Source of the DNA: Stutzerimonas stutzeri
GTDB lineage: Bacteria > Pseudomonadota > Gammaproteobacteria > Pseudomonadales > Pseudomonadaceae
DNA length: 64,000 bases
Reading direction: 5' to 3'
Assembly: GCA_002387205.1 (NCBI GenBank)
Contig: DGLA01000019.1
Location: 1-64,000, forward strand
Numbering within the stretch: position 1 is the first letter of the stretch; each line of letters opens with the position of its first letter. A program made the translations under genes and the position numbers. Under the pieces are notes generated by a model, which had not been told where the DNA came from, ran no database searches, and saw only the letters and a list, made by a program, of their open reading frames with translations. Below are positions 42,547 through 51,552 of the stretch, one piece after another.

Positions 42547-44003
42547 TCGCTTTTCCTCGCGGCGAGCACGTCGCCAGCAAACAGTGGGCTGTTGATCAGT
42601 TGCGGGGCCAGGCCGCCAATATCGCCGGCACCCTGACACAGCAGGATGTCCCCAGCGCGCAGCAACGGCTTGACCAGCGGCGCCAGGTCGATACCCCGCT
42701 CGATGTAGATCGGGTCGAGCTGGCCTCGCTGGCGAATGCTGTGGCACAGGTGACGGCTGTCTGCACCGGGGATCGGTTCTTCGCCGGCGGGATAGACCTC
42801 CATCAGCAAGAGCACGTTGGCGTCGTTCAATACCTGGACGAAGTCGTCATAGAGATCCCTCGTACGGCTGAAGCGATGTGGCTGGTAAACCATGACCAGC
42901 CGCCGCTCGGGCCAGCCACCACGGACCGCCTGGATCACCGCGGCGACTTCCCGCGGGTGATGACCGTAATCATCGACAAGCATCACGCTGCCACCATCAA
43001 CCGGCAGCTCCCCATAGACCTGGAAACGACGGCCCACGCCGCCGAACTCGGACAGTCCGAGCACGATGGCTTCGTCGTCGATGCCCTCGTCGGTGGCAAT
43101 GGCAATGGTTGCCAGTGCATTGAGCACGTTGTGGTTGCCGGGCATGTTCACCGACACATCGAGGGGAGCAAAGCCATCCCGAAGCACGGTGAAATAGGTC
43201 CGCATACCCTCCTGGCGCACATTGATCGCGCGGACATCGGCATCTTCGCTGATGCCGTAGGTAGTGATCGGACGGCCGACCTGCGGGATGATTTCACGTA
43301 CCACCGGATCGTCGACGCAGAGCACCGCCAGGCCGTAGAACGGTAGGTTATGGAGAAACTCGACGAAGGTTTTCTTCAGCTTCCCGAAGTCTCCGCCATA
43401 GGTGCTCATGTGGTCAGCGTCGATGTTGGTCACGACAGCGACCATCGGCTGCAGGTGCAGGAAGCTGGCATCGCTTTCGTCGGCCTCGGCGATCAGGTAA
43501 CGACTGCTGCCAAGCTGGGCATTGGTGCCGGCTGCAGTCAGCCGCCCGCCGATGACGAAGGTCGGATCCAGGCCGCCGGCGGCAAATACTGACGCGAGCA
43601 GGCTTGTGGTAGTGGTCTTGCCGTGGGTACCGGCGACGGCGATGCCATGGCGATAGCGCATCAATTCGGCAAGCATCTCGGCACGCGGCACGACCGGGAT
43701 CCGCTGCTCCAGCGCGAATGCCACTTCAGGGTTGGCTGAATTCACCGCACTGGACACCACCAGCACGTCGGCCCCAGCCACATTGCCGGCCTGATGACCG
43801 ATGAAGATGTGCGCACCGAAATTCTGCAGACGTTCCGTGCTGGCCGAGGTTTTCAGATCCGAACCCGACACATCGTAACCGAGGTTCAGCAGCACCTCGG
43901 CGATACCGCACATGCCCACCCCGCCGACGCCGACGAAATGGACCCGGCGGATCCGGCGCATGCGGCGCACTTCTGCCTTGACCGCTGCGGGAGATTTAGC
44001 CAT
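42543..44003 (-). CDS. murC: UDP-N-acetylmuramate--L-alanine ligase
   Basis: MurC adds L-alanine to UDP-MurNAc, the first amino acid of the stem peptide. The 486 residues carry the nucleotide-binding FVGVGGVGMCGIAEVLLNLGY, the Mur ligase P-loop AGTHGKTTTTSLL and the C-terminal QPHRFSRTRDLY. GGAGG stands 6 bases before the ATG. The gene overlaps murG by 8 bases and ddlB by 4. Confidence 0.98.
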   Translation of the reverse strand: MAKSPAAVKAEVRRMRRIRRVHFVGVGGVGMCGIAEVLLNLGYDVSGSDLKTSASTERLQNFGAHIFIGHQAGNVAGADVLVVSSAVNSANPEVAFALEQRIPVVPRAEMLAELMRYRHGIAVAGTHGKTTTTSLLASVFAAGGLDPTFVIGGRLTAAGTNAQLGSSRYLIAEADESDASFLHLQPMVAVVTNIDADHMSTYGGDFGKLKKTFVEFLHNLPFYGLAVLCVDDPVVREIIPQVGRPITTYGISEDADVRAINVRQEGMRTYFTVLRDGFAPLDVSVNMPGNHNVLNALATIAIATDEGIDDEAIVLGLSEFGGVGRRFQVYGELPVDGGSVMLVDDYGHHPREVAAVIQAVRGGWPERRLVMVYQPHRFSRTRDLYDDFVQVLNDANVLLLMEVYPAGEEPIPGADSRHLCHSIRQRGQLDPIYIERGIDLAPLVKPLLRAGDILLCQGAGDIGGLAPQLINSPLFAGDVLAARKSE

Positions 44004-45066
44004 GGGCCACCTCCAGGCAAATGTCGACGACTGTACGCGTAGCGTCTGGCCGGGCCAGACGGCGAGCCGTAGCCCCCATGGCCTTGAGTGTGTCCGGCTG
44101 CATCATTACCTCGGTAAGCCGCGCGGCGAGCGCGGCGGCATCAGTGTTGGCCTGGGGCAGGAGCACGGCGGCACCCTCCTTGGCCAGATATTCGGCGTTG
44201 CGGGTCTGGTGATCATCGATGGCATGTGGCAAGGGCACCAGAAACGACGGCAACCCAGCGGCAGCCAGTTCGCATACCGTCAAGGCGCCGGCACGACAGA
44301 TCACTAGGTCGGCCCAGGCATAGGCGCGCGCCATGTCCTTGATGAACGGCGCCACCTCGGCCTCGACACCAGCGGCGGTATAGCGCTCCTGAGTAAGGTC
44401 GGCATGCAGCTTGCCCGCCTGGTGGAATACTTCCGGGCGCAGCGCCTGCGGCATGAGCCCCAGCGCCTCGGGAAGCAACTTGTTGAGCGGCTCCGCCCCC
44501 AGGCTGCCACCGAGGACCAGCAACCGCGGCCGACGATTGGCCAGCGTTTGCCGTGGCGTCTCGAGGAACAGCTCATGCCGCACCGGATTGCCCGTGGTAC
44601 GGCGCTTGTCGCTGTTGCTGAAGGTATCCGGAAAGGCTTCGCAAACCCGGCAGGCAAACGGCACCAGGCTGCGATTGGCAGTGCCCGCCACCGCGTTCTG
44701 CTCGTGAATGATCAGCGGGACGCCAGCCAGCTTTGCAGCCAGACCGCCAGGCCCCGTGACGTACCCGCCGAGTCCCAGCACGCAAACCGGCTTGAGCTCT
44801 TGCATGATCCGCCGTGCCTGCCAGAGCGAGCGCAACAATTGCAGCGGAGCCTTGAGCAGGGACACGACGCCCTTGCCGCGCAGTCCGCTGACCTGAATCA
44901 AGTGCAATGGCAGGCCTGCAGCTGGAACCACCTCGTTCTCTATACCGCGCGGCGTGCCCAGCCAATGCACCCTGTAACCCCGGTCCTCGAATTCCCGGGC
45001 GCAAGCGAGGGCAGGAAACACGTGGCCTCCGGTACCGCCAGCCATGATCAGCACATTACCGCCCAT
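43996..45066 (-). CDS. murG: Undecaprenyldiphospho-muramoylpentapeptide beta-N-acetylglucosaminyltransferase
   Basis: MurG adds GlcNAc to lipid I to make lipid II at the inner face of the membrane. The 356-residue GT-B enzyme has MAGGTGGHVFPALA near the start, HEQNAVAGTANR in the middle, and the UDP-GlcNAc-binding CRAGALTVCELAAAGLPS. The start ATG at 45066 lies inside the end of ftsW (11-base overlap); the longer frame through ftsW is spurious. Confidence 0.98.
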   Translation of the reverse strand: MGGNVLIMAGGTGGHVFPALACAREFEDRGYRVHWLGTPRGIENEVVPAAGLPLHLIQVSGLRGKGVVSLLKAPLQLLRSLWQARRIMQELKPVCVLGLGGYVTGPGGLAAKLAGVPLIIHEQNAVAGTANRSLVPFACRVCEAFPDTFSNSDKRRTTGNPVRHELFLETPRQTLANRRPRLLVLGGSLGAEPLNKLLPEALGLMPQALRPEVFHQAGKLHADLTQERYTAAGVEAEVAPFIKDMARAYAWADLVICRAGALTVCELAAAGLPSFLVPLPHAIDDHQTRNAEYLAKEGAAVLLPQANTDAAALAARLTEVMMQPDTLKAMGATARRLARPDATRTVVDICLEVAHG

Positions 45067-46288
45067 GCGGAACCCCCTTGGCCTTCGCCGGAGGGGCTTC
45101 AGCGAAATCCTCCTCGCTGAACTCGGCATCCTCGCTGCCCAGCACGGTGCGACTTTCCCATTCGATGCGCAGCAGTAGCGCCATACTGGCGCAGGTCACC
45201 ACCAGCGAGCTGCCGCCATAGCTGAGAAATGGCAATGTCAGCCCCTTGGTCGGTAGCAATCCCACGTTTACGCCGACATTGATCAGAAACTGACCCAGCC
45301 AGAGGAAAGCGAGGCCCCAGGCGATGTAGGCGGCAAAGAACTGCCGCGCCCGCTCAGCGGCCAGGCCGATATACAGGGCGCGCACGCCAACGAAGGCAAA
45401 CAGCAGGATAGTCAGCAAGGCACCCACCATGCCCAGCTCTTCCGCTAGTACGGAAAACACGAAGTCGGTATGCGCTTCCGGCAGATAGAACTGCTTCTGC
45501 ACGCTGTTGCCCAGACCAACGCCCAGCCATTCACCTCGCCCGAACGCGATCAGCGCCTGGGTCAGCTGGTAGCCGGCGCCATACTGATCGGCCCAGGGGT
45601 CGGTAAAGGTGATCAGGCGCTGCAGTCGGTATTCCTGGGTTTGCACCAGCACGAAAACGGCCCCCACGGCCAGCAGCACGAGCAGGCTGAAGCGGATCAG
45701 GCCGACGCCTCCGAGGAAGAGCATCGCCACGGCGGCGCCCATCATCACCACGGTCGCACCGAAGTCAGGCTCAAGCAGCAAGAGGAATGCCATCGGCAGC
45801 AGAACGAGGAACGGCTTGAGAAAGCCCCAGAGGCTTTCCCGCACTTCTTCCTGGCGCCGCACCAGATAACCCGCCAGGTAAACCACGACGAACAGCTTGG
45901 CCAGTTCGGAAGGCTGGATATTGAATGCGCCGAAGCCGATCCAGCGCATTGAGCCGTTTACTTCACGACCGACCCCGGGGATCAGTACCAGGATCAGCAA
46001 GGCAAAGGCAGCCAGTAGCAGCATCCAGTCCAGCCGTTGCCAGGCCGATAGCGGGACCATCAGTACAGCAGCCGCCGCTCCTAGCCCGAGCACCAGGTAT
46101 ACCAGGTGGCGGATCATGTGATACATGGCGTTGCCGGAATTCACCGCAGCCACCTCTGACGACGCCGAGGTGATCATGACCAGGCCGAGGCCCAGCAACG
46201 CCAGGCAGCCGGCTAGCATCGAAAAGTCCAGATCCAGACCGCGACGACTGAACAACGGCGAAGGCGCACCACGCAGGAAAGCCAACAT
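45056..46288 (-). CDS. ftsW: Peptidoglycan glycosyltransferase FtsW
   Basis: FtsW is the SEDS-family polymerase that works with FtsI to make septal peptidoglycan. The 410 residues contain about ten membrane helices and the SEDS motifs (GREVNGSMRWIGFGAFNIQPSE split across the catalytic loop; LPEAHTDFVFSVLAEELG; LPFLSYGGSSL). A short acidic C-terminal tail follows. Its ATG overlaps the murD stop by one base (TGATG). Confidence 0.97.
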   Translation of the reverse strand: MLAFLRGAPSPLFSRRGLDLDFSMLAGCLALLGLGLVMITSASSEVAAVNSGNAMYHMIRHLVYLVLGLGAAAAVLMVPLSAWQRLDWMLLLAAFALLILVLIPGVGREVNGSMRWIGFGAFNIQPSELAKLFVVVYLAGYLVRRQEEVRESLWGFLKPFLVLLPMAFLLLLEPDFGATVVMMGAAVAMLFLGGVGLIRFSLLVLLAVGAVFVLVQTQEYRLQRLITFTDPWADQYGAGYQLTQALIAFGRGEWLGVGLGNSVQKQFYLPEAHTDFVFSVLAEELGMVGALLTILLFAFVGVRALYIGLAAERARQFFAAYIAWGLAFLWLGQFLINVGVNVGLLPTKGLTLPFLSYGGSSLVVTCASMALLLRIEWESRTVLGSEDAEFSEEDFAEAPPAKAKGVPHGR

Positions 46289-47631
46289 CAGCTAAGGGCC
46301 CCCACTGCAAGGGCGAACTGCTGTCCGCGATCTTCGAAGTTGGCAAACATGTCGAGACTGGCGCAGGCCGGCGAAAGCAACACCGCGTCTCCCGACTGAG
46401 CAATCTTGGCCGCCTGCTGTACGGCTTCCTGAAGCGTTTGCGCACGCTGGATCGGAGCCGCTCCGTCGAGCGCCTGCTGCAGACGGTCCGCATCCCGACC
46501 AAGCAGGACAACGGCCCTGCAGTGACGGCTCACAGCACTGTGCATGACCGAAAAGTCAGCGCCCTTGCCGTCGCCGCCAGCAATCAGAACCAGCTTGCCG
46601 TCGATATCACCACCCAAGCCGTCGATCGCCGCCAGTGCCGCACCAACATTGGTCGCCTTGGAGTCATCGTAGTAACTCACGCCCCGACGCTCGCCGACCC
46701 ACTGACAGCGATGGGCCAAACCGGCAAAGTTGCGCAAGGTTGTCAGCATCGGCTCGAACGGCAGGCCTGCAGCATGCCCAAGAGCCAATGCGGCCAACGC
46801 GTTCGATTGGTTATGTGCGCCACGGATCTTCAGCTGATTGGCGGGCATCAGGGCGTCGAACTGGAATGCCAGATACTTTTCCCCACGTTCCTCGAACAGG
46901 CCGAAACCCTTGAAATCAGGTTTGCCCAGGCCAAAGGACCACACCGGCACATCATCGCCAATCAGCGGACGGCTCAGCCGGTCGTCCCGGTTGATCACCA
47001 CCTGCCTTGCGCCGCGGAAAATGCGGTGCTTGGCCTGATGGTAGGCCGGCAAGCCGTCGTAGCGATCCATGTGGTCTTCGCTGATGTTCAGACAGGTCGC
47101 GATCTCGGCGTTCAGCTGATCGGTTGTTTCCAGTTGGAAACTCGACAGCTCGAGTACGTACAGCTCGACCTCATCATTCAACAGATCCAGCGCGGGCGTG
47201 CCAAGGTTGCCACCGACTGCAACCTTTTTTCCGGCCGCGATGGCCATCTCGCCGACCAGCGTGGTGACGGTACTTTTCGCGTTCGATCCGGTGATGGCGA
47301 CGATCGGCGCTTTGGCCTCACGGGCGAACAGCTCGATGTCTCCGGACAGCTTCACGCCCCGGGAGGCAGCCACCTGCAGCGCCGGTGTGCTCAAAGGCAG
47401 CCCGGGGCTGACCAACAGCTCGCTCGCACGACAGAGGAAGTCGGCGTCCAGCTCGCCACAGCGAACCTCGATATCCGGGTACTGCGCCTGCAGAGCGGCC
47501 AACTCCGGCGGGTTCGCGCGCGTATCAGCCACGGCAAACGGCTGCCCCCGGCGCGCCAGATAGCGAACCAGGGACATACCGCTCTTGCCGAGACCGACGA
47601 CGATGCGGAACTGATCGGAAGCGATGAGCAC
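46288..47631 (-). CDS. murD: UDP-N-acetylmuramoyl-L-alanine--D-glutamate ligase
   Basis: MurD adds D-glutamate to the muramyl peptide. The 447 residues have the N-terminal nucleotide-binding IVVGLGKSGMSLVRYLARRG, the P-loop ITGSNAKSTVTTLVGE and the motif YDDSKATNVGAALAAI. The start codon is GTG at 47631; GAGG of the preceding mraY end stands 10 bases upstream. Gap to mraY is 6 bases. Confidence 0.97.
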   Translation of the reverse strand: MLIASDQFRIVVGLGKSGMSLVRYLARRGQPFAVADTRANPPELAALQAQYPDIEVRCGELDADFLCRASELLVSPGLPLSTPALQVAASRGVKLSGDIELFAREAKAPIVAITGSNAKSTVTTLVGEMAIAAGKKVAVGGNLGTPALDLLNDEVELYVLELSSFQLETTDQLNAEIATCLNISEDHMDRYDGLPAYHQAKHRIFRGARQVVINRDDRLSRPLIGDDVPVWSFGLGKPDFKGFGLFEERGEKYLAFQFDALMPANQLKIRGAHNQSNALAALALGHAAGLPFEPMLTTLRNFAGLAHRCQWVGERRGVSYYDDSKATNVGAALAAIDGLGGDIDGKLVLIAGGDGKGADFSVMHSAVSRHCRAVVLLGRDADRLQQALDGAAPIQRAQTLQEAVQQAAKIAQSGDAVLLSPACASLDMFANFEDRGQQFALAVGALS

Positions 47632-47637
47632 TCTTTA

Positions 47638-48720
47638 TTACCTCAGTTTCAGGGTGGCGAGGCCGACCAGCACCAGGATCACTGTGATGATCCAGAAGCG
47701 CACGATGACCCGAGGCTCGGGCCAGCCTTTCAATTCGAAGTGGTGATGGATCGGCGCCATGCGAAACACGCGCTTGCCGGTGAGCTTGAACGAGGCGACC
47801 TGGATCATCACCGACAGCGTTTCCATGACGAATACGCCGCCCATGATGAACAGCACGACCTCCTGCCGGACGATCACCGCAATGGTGCCCAAGGCAGCGC
47901 CGAGCGCGAGCGCGCCAACATCACCCATGAACACCTGCGCTGGATAGGTGTTGAACCAGAGGAAGCCAAGCCCGGCGCCAATCAACGCGCCGCAGAAAAC
48001 GATCAGCTCGCCGGCACCAGGGATATAGGGGATAAGGAGATATTCGGCAAAGTTCACGTTCCCTGACAGGTAGCAGAAGATGCCGAGGCCGCCACCCACC
48101 ATCACCGTGGGCATGATCGCCAGCCCGTCGAGGCCGTCTGTGAGATTCACGGCGTTACTCGAGCCGACGATGACGAAATAGGTCAGCACTACGAAGCCGA
48201 TGCCCAGCGGGATCTCGATGTTCTTCAGCAGCGGCAGGATCAGCGTCGTCTCGACCGGCGTCTGGGCAGTCGTATAAAGGAAGACTGCGGCGCCAAGCCC
48301 GAACACTGACTGCCAGAAATACTTCCAGCGACTCGGCAGACCACGGGAGTTCTTCTCGATGACCTTGCGATAATCATCTACCCAGCCAATCGCGCCGAAC
48401 AGCAGGGTAACCGCCAGCACCACCCAGACATAGCGGTTGGCCAGATCGGCCCAGAGCAGGGTGCTGATGCTGATAGCGCTGAGGATCAGCGCCCCGCCCA
48501 TCGTCGGGGTGCCTGACTTGGAAAGGTGGGATTGCGGGCCATCGGTCCGCACGGACTGCCCTATCTGGCGCATCTGCAGCGTGCGGATCAGCCATGGCCC
48601 CATCCACAGGGAGAGCACCAGAGCGGTCAATACACCGAGAATGCCGCGCAGCGACAGGTACTGGAAAACTGCGAATCCCTTGTGGAATTGTTGCAGATAC
48701 TCGGCAAGCAACAACAGCAT
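47638..48720 (-). CDS. mraY: Phospho-N-acetylmuramoyl-pentapeptide transferase
   Basis: MraY transfers phospho-MurNAc-pentapeptide to undecaprenyl phosphate, giving lipid I, the first membrane-bound precursor. The 360 residues have about ten membrane helices, the conserved SKSGTPTMGG near residue 70, the metal-binding VNLTDGLDGLA and the C-terminal PIHHHFELKGWPE. Its ATG overlaps the murF stop by one base (TGATG). Confidence 0.98.
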   Translation of the reverse strand: MLLLLAEYLQQFHKGFAVFQYLSLRGILGVLTALVLSLWMGPWLIRTLQMRQIGQSVRTDGPQSHLSKSGTPTMGGALILSAISISTLLWADLANRYVWVVLAVTLLFGAIGWVDDYRKVIEKNSRGLPSRWKYFWQSVFGLGAAVFLYTTAQTPVETTLILPLLKNIEIPLGIGFVVLTYFVIVGSSNAVNLTDGLDGLAIMPTVMVGGGLGIFCYLSGNVNFAEYLLIPYIPGAGELIVFCGALIGAGLGFLWFNTYPAQVFMGDVGALALGAALGTIAVIVRQEVVLFIMGGVFVMETLSVMIQVASFKLTGKRVFRMAPIHHHFELKGWPEPRVIVRFWIITVILVLVGLATLKLR

Positions 48721-50096
48721 CAGTGTTTCTCCATGCCGGACGCGGAAAGCGCGGCGACAACCTTATCCATCGCGGCGCTCCGTGATCCCTTGATCAAGAG
48801 GGTGGTCCCGTTGCCCTGCTCCAGGCGCAACGCGGCGATCAGGCTCTGCTGATCGGCAAAATGTCGTCCACCGGCGCCAAAGGCGTCGGCTGCAGATCTC
48901 ATGAGCGGGCCAACTGCGAACAAGGTGTCCACCTTGCCCACCGCGTACAGGCCGACCTCGCGATGACCCTGTTCGGCCCATTCTCCCAACTCGCCCATGT
49001 CTCCCAGCGCCAGCACCTTGCGTCCGGCAAAACTGGTTAGCACATCGATTGCCGCGCAGATGGAAGCCGGGTTGGCGTTGTAGGTGTCGTCGATCAGGCG
49101 TACGCCGTTGGCGAGCATCTGCGCAACGCCACGGCCCTTGACTGGCTGCAAGCTCTCAAGCCCGGCGACAATGTGTTCCGCCTTGACACCCAGCGCATAC
49201 GCCGCTGCGGCCGCCGCCAGGGCGTTAGCCACGTTATGGCGCCCAAGCAGGTTGAGCTGGACGCGTACGGCTCCAAAGGGACCGGTAAGCACGAAATTTG
49301 GACAGCCGCGCGGGTCATAGCCGATCGAACCGGGGTGGAAGTCAGCAAGCGGACTCTGCATGGCAAAGCTCAGCACGCGCCGACCTGCTGCGCGCTGCTC
49401 CCACGTCGGGTAGGCCTTGTCGTCGCGATTGAGCACGGCGATGCCAGCGCCGGAAAGGCCATCAAGGATCTCGCCCTTGGCTTCGACGATCTTTGCAGGG
49501 CCGCCGAACTCACCAACATGAGCGGTACCGGCATTGGTAATCAGGCTGACATCCGGCGCTGTCAGGCTGACGGTATAGGCGATCTCGCCAACCCGCGAAG
49601 CACCGAGTTCGATGACCGCAGCGCGATGCTGTGGCGCCAGTTCGAGCAAGGTCAGGGGTGCGCCCAGGTCGTTGTTAAGATTGCCACGCGTGGCGAGCAC
49701 TGCATCGTCGCCATAGGCCGCCCGCAGAATGCTGGCCAGCAGTTCCTTAACGCTGGTCTTGCCACTGGAGCCGGTTATGGCCGCGACCGGTCCCGAAAAT
49801 GCCGTGCGATTGAGCGCACCCAGTTGCCCCAGCGCAATGCGGGTATCGGCTACTACCAGCTGCGGCAATCCGGCACCTTCGACGTAGCGCTCGACCAGCG
49901 CCGCCGCCGCGCCCTTGGCGGCGACGTCGGCCAGGTATGAATGGCCATCGAAGCGGGGGCCAGCCAAAGCCACGAACAACTGGCCCGGCTCCACCGCACG
50001 GCTGTCCGTACTGACAGTGCGGAACGAGGCATCGGCGCCGATCTGCGCACCGGACAACGGCATGACGAGATCGCTCAGGCGCAGGGCATCAAGCAT
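48720..50096 (-). CDS. murF: UDP-N-acetylmuramoyl-tripeptide--D-alanyl-D-alanine ligase
   Basis: MurF adds D-Ala-D-Ala to complete the UDP-MurNAc pentapeptide. The 458 residues show the P-loop ITGSSGKTSVKELLAS, LIDDTYNANPASICAAI and GDMGELGEWAEQGHREVG. The frame opens with ATG at 50102, but GGAG is only 2 bases before it and 8 bases before the ATG at 50096, which is therefore chosen. It overlaps the end of murE by 8 bases. Confidence 0.97.
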   Translation of the reverse strand: MLDALRLSDLVMPLSGAQIGADASFRTVSTDSRAVEPGQLFVALAGPRFDGHSYLADVAAKGAAAALVERYVEGAGLPQLVVADTRIALGQLGALNRTAFSGPVAAITGSSGKTSVKELLASILRAAYGDDAVLATRGNLNNDLGAPLTLLELAPQHRAAVIELGASRVGEIAYTVSLTAPDVSLITNAGTAHVGEFGGPAKIVEAKGEILDGLSGAGIAVLNRDDKAYPTWEQRAAGRRVLSFAMQSPLADFHPGSIGYDPRGCPNFVLTGPFGAVRVQLNLLGRHNVANALAAAAAAYALGVKAEHIVAGLESLQPVKGRGVAQMLANGVRLIDDTYNANPASICAAIDVLTSFAGRKVLALGDMGELGEWAEQGHREVGLYAVGKVDTLFAVGPLMRSAADAFGAGGRHFADQQSLIAALRLEQGNGTTLLIKGSRSAAMDKVVAALSASGMEKH

Positions 50097-51552
50097 GAGC
50101 ATTTCTCCAGGCAGTCAGGGCCATCGCGGCCTGTTCGAGGTCGGAGAACGGCAGACGCTCACCTTTGATTTCCTGATAGTCCTCATGACCCTTGCCGGCA
50201 AGCAGCACCACGTCCTGGGCTTCGCTGTCGGCAATGGCACGAGCGATCGCATCGCCACGGCCCGGTATAGATGTCACGCGCTCCGGTGCGCTGAAGCCAG
50301 TACGAATATCGTCGAGAATGGTTTGCGGATCTTCATTTCGCGGATTGTCATCGGTCACCACGACTCGATCTGCCAGCCGCTCGGCCACTTCTGCCATCAA
50401 CGCCCGCTTGCCGCGGTCGCGCTCGCCACCGCAACCGAACAGGCATGTCAGCGTTCCCTGAGTGTGGGGACGCAACGCGGACAGAACCTTTTCCAGCGCG
50501 TCTGGCGTATGGGCGTAGTCCACCACCACCAGTGGCTGGTCTCCACCGCCGAGACGCTGCATCCGCCCAGCCGGGCCCTGGAGCTCAGGCAGCACCGAAA
50601 GGATCTCGTCCAGCGGATAGTTCATCCCCATGAGGGCACCAACTGCCGCCAGCACATTGCTGACATTGAACCGTCCGAGCAGCGGGCTGCGCAAGGAGCG
50701 CTCCCCTTGCGGGGTAACCAGCCGTGCGTGGATACCATCGTCATCCAGACGCGCATCGATGCAATACAGATGGGCAGCGGAGTCTTCGAGGCTGTAGGTA
50801 ATGAGGCGCGATTCATCCTGTTGGACGGCCAGGGAGCGTCCGAACGGATCGTCCAGATTGATCACCCGACAGCTGACACCAGGCATGCTGAACAGGCGGG
50901 CCTTGACCTCACCATAGGCCTCCATCGAGCCGTGGTAATCAAGGTGATCACGGGACAGATTGGTGAACACGGCGACATCGAACGCCAACGCAGCCACGCG
51001 CCCCTGTGCCAGACCATGGGACGACACCTCCATGGCAACGGCTCGGGCGCCAAGCTTGCGTAGACCCGCCAGGTTCGCCTGTACACCGATCGCGTCTGGC
51101 GTGGTGTGACGCCCAAGAACCAGCTCACCATGAAAACCCGTACCCAGTGTGCCGATGATGCCGCAGCGCTCATTCAATCGATCAAGCGCCTGGGCGATCA
51201 GGTAGGTCACGCTGGTTTTGCCGTTGGTGCCGGTCACACCGACCAGACGCAGGCTACGACTGGGCTCCCCATAGAAACGCCCGGCAATGCCGGACAACTG
51301 CCCTGCCAGATTGCGTACCGGCACCAGCACAGCGCTTGCTGCGCTCACCTCGGGGGCGCCGCTTGCTTCGTAGGCTACCGCGGACGCGCCGCGGGCTATG
51401 GCGTCCGCGATATGAAGCCGACCGTCCTGCTGCAGACCAGGCACGGCGAGAAACAGATCCCCCGGACGCACCTTGCGGCTGTCGAGTGTCATCTCGCGTA
51501 TCAGGGTCGAACTATCGGCCTGAGGAAACAGCTGATTCAGGGGCATCGACAT
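50089..51552 (-). CDS. murE: UDP-N-acetylmuramoyl-L-alanyl-D-glutamate--2,6-diaminopimelate ligase
   Basis: MurE adds the third residue of the stem peptide. The 487 residues carry the P-loop VTGTNGKTSVTYLIAQ, VDYAHTPDALEKVL, and the DDNPR motif that marks meso-diaminopimelate rather than lysine specificity. Its ATG overlaps the ftsI stop by one base (TGATG); ATG at 51546 is an alternative start. Confidence 0.97.
   Translation of the reverse strand: MSMPLNQLFPQADSSTLIREMTLDSRKVRPGDLFLAVPGLQQDGRLHIADAIARGASAVAYEASGAPEVSAASAVLVPVRNLAGQLSGIAGRFYGEPSRSLRLVGVTGTNGKTSVTYLIAQALDRLNERCGIIGTLGTGFHGELVLGRHTTPDAIGVQANLAGLRKLGARAVAMEVSSHGLAQGRVAALAFDVAVFTNLSRDHLDYHGSMEAYGEVKARLFSMPGVSCRVINLDDPFGRSLAVQQDESRLITYSLEDSAAHLYCIDARLDDDGIHARLVTPQGERSLRSPLLGRFNVSNVLAAVGALMGMNYPLDEILSVLPELQGPAGRMQRLGGGDQPLVVVDYAHTPDALEKVLSALRPHTQGTLTCLFGCGGERDRGKRALMAEVAERLADRVVVTDDNPRNEDPQTILDDIRTGFSAPERVTSIPGRGDAIARAIADSEAQDVVLLAGKGHEDYQEIKGERLPFSDLEQAAMALTAWRNAHA

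Noticed and set aside
46438..48066. Plus-strand frame of 542 codons opposite murD and mraY
   Set aside because: A shadow of conserved genes, with low-complexity His/Gln/Arg-rich translation and no family resemblance.
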